From Neorhizobium sp. JUb45 (GTDB lineage: Bacteria > Pseudomonadota > Alphaproteobacteria > Rhizobiales > Rhizobiaceae): 64,000 bases of DNA. Shown in pieces: positions 61,760 through 64,000 of this stretch (position 1 is its first letter; the number at the start of each line of letters is the position of its first letter). Where the stretch lies: contig NZ_SLYW01000001.1 in assembly GCF_004343585.1 (NCBI RefSeq), forward strand, positions 124,001 through 188,000, written 5' to 3'. The translations under genes and the position numbers were made by a program. A model generated the notes under the pieces. That model saw nothing but the letters and a program-made list of their open reading frames with translations. It had not been told where the DNA came from and did no database searches.

Positions 61760-61771
61760 GTCTTCATTACA

Positions 61772-63643
61772 ATGCGGTTTCTGACGAGTGCGGGAGGAGG
61801 AGCCCGGGCTTTCTTGAAGATACGTTTTATCCTGATCTTCGGCGGATTGGCGGCCGTGGTGCTGGCCTTGATCCTGCACGGCAGCCATGTCGCCAGCCGT
61901 AGCTACATGCGAGAGGCCTCCGAACAGGCGGGCACGACGCTGCGGCTTGCCGTCTCGGCGCTCGACGGGCATCTGCGCCGTTACGAGGCGCTGCCGGCGC
62001 TGATCGCCGATCATGAGGATGTCGAGGCGCTGATCATCGATCCCGCCAATCCGGCTCTGCGCGATGCCACCAATCTCTATCTCAAGGACATCAATGCGCT
62101 TTTGAAATCCTCGGACATCTATGTGATGACCATGGACGGCGTCACGGTCGCCGCCAGCAATTTCGACAGCGCCACCAGTTTTGTCGGCGAAAATTTCAGT
62201 TACCGACCTTATTTTCAGGAGGCGGCAGCCGGGCATCAGTCGCGCTTTTATGCGCTCGGCACCACATCGGCGAAACGCGGCTATTATTTCTCCTCGCCCA
62301 TCGAAATCGGCGGCACCATCTATGGCGTCATCGTCTTTAAGGTGGATATCGACGGCATCGAAGCCTCATGGGGTGATGGCGACAGCCGCATCGTCGTGTC
62401 GGACCCCGAAGGCATCATCTTCATGACCGGCACGCCGCGCTGGCTGTACAGCAGTGTTCTGCCGCTGACGCCGGAGCGGCTGGCCAATACCAAGGCGTCC
62501 CGCCGGTATTCCGATGCGGTGCTGCGGGAACTGCCGGTGCAGCGTGGCTTTGATGGCGAGCATGCCATGCTGTCGATTTCCGAAGAGGGGGCCGACAAGG
62601 AGTTTCTGGTTCTGTCGCAGCTTATGCCGGAAGCGGGATGGACTGTTGCGGTGCTGATGGACACGGCGTCGGTCAGGGCGCAGGCGCAGAACTCCACCAT
62701 CGTCGCTATCCTGCTCGTCTGCCTCGCCTTTCTCGGCGGCGCCATTCTGGTGCAGCGGCGCATGCGGTTGGCGGAACGCATCAAGCTGCAGGCGGAAGCG
62801 CAGGAAAACCTCGAGCGGCGGGTGGAGGAACGCACCGCCGATCTTGCCCGCGTCAACGGGCAGATCAAACAGGAAATCGCCGAACGGCGGCTGACGGAGC
62901 GGCGGTTGCGGCGCACGCAGGCGGATCTGATCCAGGCCGGAAAACTGGCGGGGCTAGGCCAGATGTCGGCGGCGCTGAGCCACGAGTTCAACCAGCCGCT
63001 GGCGGCCACCAAAACCTATGCGGATAGCGCGGCACTGCTGATCGAGCGCGGGCGTCCGGGTGAGGCGAGCGACAATCTGCGGCGCATTTCGGCGCTGATC
63101 GATCGCATGGCCTCGATCAGCCGCCACTTACGCAACTTTGCCCGCAAGCCGGAGGAAAAACTGTCGGTGGTTTCCTTTGATGACGTGATGCGCGACACGC
63201 TGGAAATCGTCGATGCACGTCTACGCGCTGCCGATGCGGCACTGACGATCGAGATGGACAGTCCGCCGCCGGTGGTGCTGGCCGGCGCGGTGCGGTTGCA
63301 GCAGGTTCTGGTCAACATCATCACCAATGCCGCCGATGCCATCGAGGGGCTGGAGGACCGGCGTATCATCGTTTCGGCTGCCCGCAGCGATGACGGGCGT
63401 GTCGTGATCTGCGTGCGTGACCACGGTCCGGGCGTACCCGCCGCCATTCGCGAGCGCATCTTCGATCCGTTCTACACCACCAAGGGTGTCGGCAAGGGGC
63501 TGGGGCTTGGCCTGTCGATCTCCTACAATATCGTCAAGGATTTTGGCGGCAGCCTTGTTGCCACCGATCATCCGGACGGCGGCGCGGTGTTTGCCATTGA
63601 GCTGACCTCTGCCGATGCCGCCATCGGGAGGGCCGCCGAATGA
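61772..63643 (+). CDS. dctB: C4-dicarboxylate sensor histidine kinase
   Basis: 623 aa. N-terminal span FILIFGGLAAVVLALILHGS, a large periplasmic dCache-type sensor (residues about 45-300; GENFSYRPYFQEAAAGHQSR, GTTSAKRGYYFSSPI), a second span STIVAILLVCLAFLGGAILV, then a coiled coil. The kinase core has LSHEFNQPLAATKTYADSA with the phosphorylated His, NIITNAADAIEGLEDRR, RDHGPGVP and GKGLGLGLSIS. This is the DctB architecture that senses succinate, malate and fumarate and phosphorylates DctD. ATG 61772 has no clear ribosome site; a TTG at 61814 after GGAGGAGG is an alternative start. Confidence 0.92.
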   Translation: MRFLTSAGGGARAFLKIRFILIFGGLAAVVLALILHGSHVASRSYMREASEQAGTTLRLAVSALDGHLRRYEALPALIADHEDVEALIIDPANPALRDATNLYLKDINALLKSSDIYVMTMDGVTVAASNFDSATSFVGENFSYRPYFQEAAAGHQSRFYALGTTSAKRGYYFSSPIEIGGTIYGVIVFKVDIDGIEASWGDGDSRIVVSDPEGIIFMTGTPRWLYSSVLPLTPERLANTKASRRYSDAVLRELPVQRGFDGEHAMLSISEEGADKEFLVLSQLMPEAGWTVAVLMDTASVRAQAQNSTIVAILLVCLAFLGGAILVQRRMRLAERIKLQAEAQENLERRVEERTADLARVNGQIKQEIAERRLTERRLRRTQADLIQAGKLAGLGQMSAALSHEFNQPLAATKTYADSAALLIERGRPGEASDNLRRISALIDRMASISRHLRNFARKPEEKLSVVSFDDVMRDTLEIVDARLRAADAALTIEMDSPPPVVLAGAVRLQQVLVNIITNAADAIEGLEDRRIIVSAARSDDGRVVICVRDHGPGVPAAIRERIFDPFYTTKGVGKGLGLGLSISYNIVKDFGGSLVATDHPDGGAVFAIELTSADAAIGRAAE

Positions 63644-64000
63644 GCGAGCAGCGTGTGCTTCTGATCGACGATGAGGAGGAATTGCGGCGCTCCACCAGCC
63701 AGGCGCTGGAACTGGCGGGCCTGCATGTGCAGACCTTCTCCAATGCCGATCATGTGCTGGAACTGACCGGTTTCAGTTTCGACGGTATCGTGGTGAGCGA
63801 TATCCGCATGCCGGGGCTGGATGGCATGACACTTCTGCACCGCATCCGCGAACTCGATGCGGAAATTCCGGTCATCCTTGTTACCGGCCATGGCGATGTG
63901 CAGCTGGCCGTGAAGGCGATGCGTGAGGGCGCCTATGATTTTCTCGAAAAACCCTTCACCGCCCAACATCTGGCCGGCATCATCCGTCGCGCACTCGACC
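63640..64000 (+). CDS. dctD: C4-dicarboxylate response regulator DctD, 5' part only
   Basis: Starts at ATG 63640, overlapping the dctB stop (ATGA), and runs off the end of the window after 120 codons. The visible part is a receiver domain: VLLIDDEEELRRSTSQALEL, phosphoacceptor Asp in IVVSDIRMPGLDGM, Thr in LVTGHGDVQLAVKAM and Lys in FLEKPFTAQH. In the family a sigma-54 ATPase domain and a Fis-type helix-turn-helix would follow. Together with DctB it activates dctA transcription. Confidence 0.9.
   Translation, partial: MSEQRVLLIDDEEELRRSTSQALELAGLHVQTFSNADHVLELTGFSFDGIVVSDIRMPGLDGMTLLHRIRELDAEIPVILVTGHGDVQLAVKAMREGAYDFLEKPFTAQHLAGIIRRALD

Overview
The window reads as chromosome-like DNA of a plant- or soil-associated alphaproteobacterium of the Rhizobium/Agrobacterium group. 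The evidence is a eukaryotic-type glutamine synthetase II (glnII) behind a sigma-54 promoter, a FixL-like haem-PAS hybrid kinase beside a FixK-type regulator, dctB/dctD, many ABC uptake operons, small rhizobial hypothetical proteins, and several copies of the C-rich palindromic intergenic repeats (RIME-like) typical of rhizobia. Gene density is high, many neighbouring genes overlap by 4 bp (ATGA), and no rRNA, tRNA, CRISPR array, insertion sequence or phage module was seen. Identifications come from reading the translated sequences and recalling family motifs; no database search was run.

Layout. 1-1404: 3' part of a fused two-ATPase peptide transporter gene. 1421-5506: an OmpR-type two-component system flanked by small exported proteins (Spy/LTXXQ-like, SH3-like, Cys-rich). 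5754-10483: a NitT/TauT-type ABC transporter, a YeiH-like exporter and its divergent LysR regulator. 10693-18120: the histidine utilisation cluster, hutI-hutH-hutU-hutD leftward and hutF-hutC rightward, with a HutC-type palindrome between them and no hutG. 18151-21634: two overlapping tiny membrane proteins, then modABC and a convergent modE with a ModE-like box. 21697-25751: a hydroxyacid dehydrogenase, a D-amino-acid transaminase, a DUF2735-type protein, glnII and a small proline-rich protein.

25966-33683: one long LacI-headed operon joining a PotDBCA-type transporter to a nucleoside hydrolase and adenine deaminase, probably for purine (nucleoside) scavenging. 33705-37265: an OmpR-type regulator, a FixK-like regulator and a hybrid FixL, an arrangement like the hFixL-FxkR-FixK oxygen cascade of Rhizobium etli. 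37466-39229: an ABCD-type membrane transporter whose ATPase domain has lost its catalytic motifs. 39511-43988: a complete branched-chain-type ABC operon. 44519-50713: an arginine-type module (AruH-like aminotransferase, TetR regulator, DDAH-like hydrolase) divergent from a polar amino acid ABC transporter. 50845-54114: homologues of E. coli ybhP, ybhN and ybhO/clsB. 54235-61370: small proteins, a DUF892 protein, a polysaccharide co-polymerase, asparagine synthetase, a flavin disulfide reductase and a DUF4126 protein. 61772-64000: dctB and the 5' part of dctD.

The common theme is nutrient capture (peptides, histidine, purines, arginine-type compounds, molybdate, C4-dicarboxylates) with dedicated regulators, joined by nitrogen control (glnII) and oxygen control (FixL/FixK). 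The most promising leads are a HutC-like site before the NitT/TauT transporter, the purine operon, the oxygen cascade with its candidate K-box, the ATPase-dead transporter, and the overlapping small membrane protein pair.
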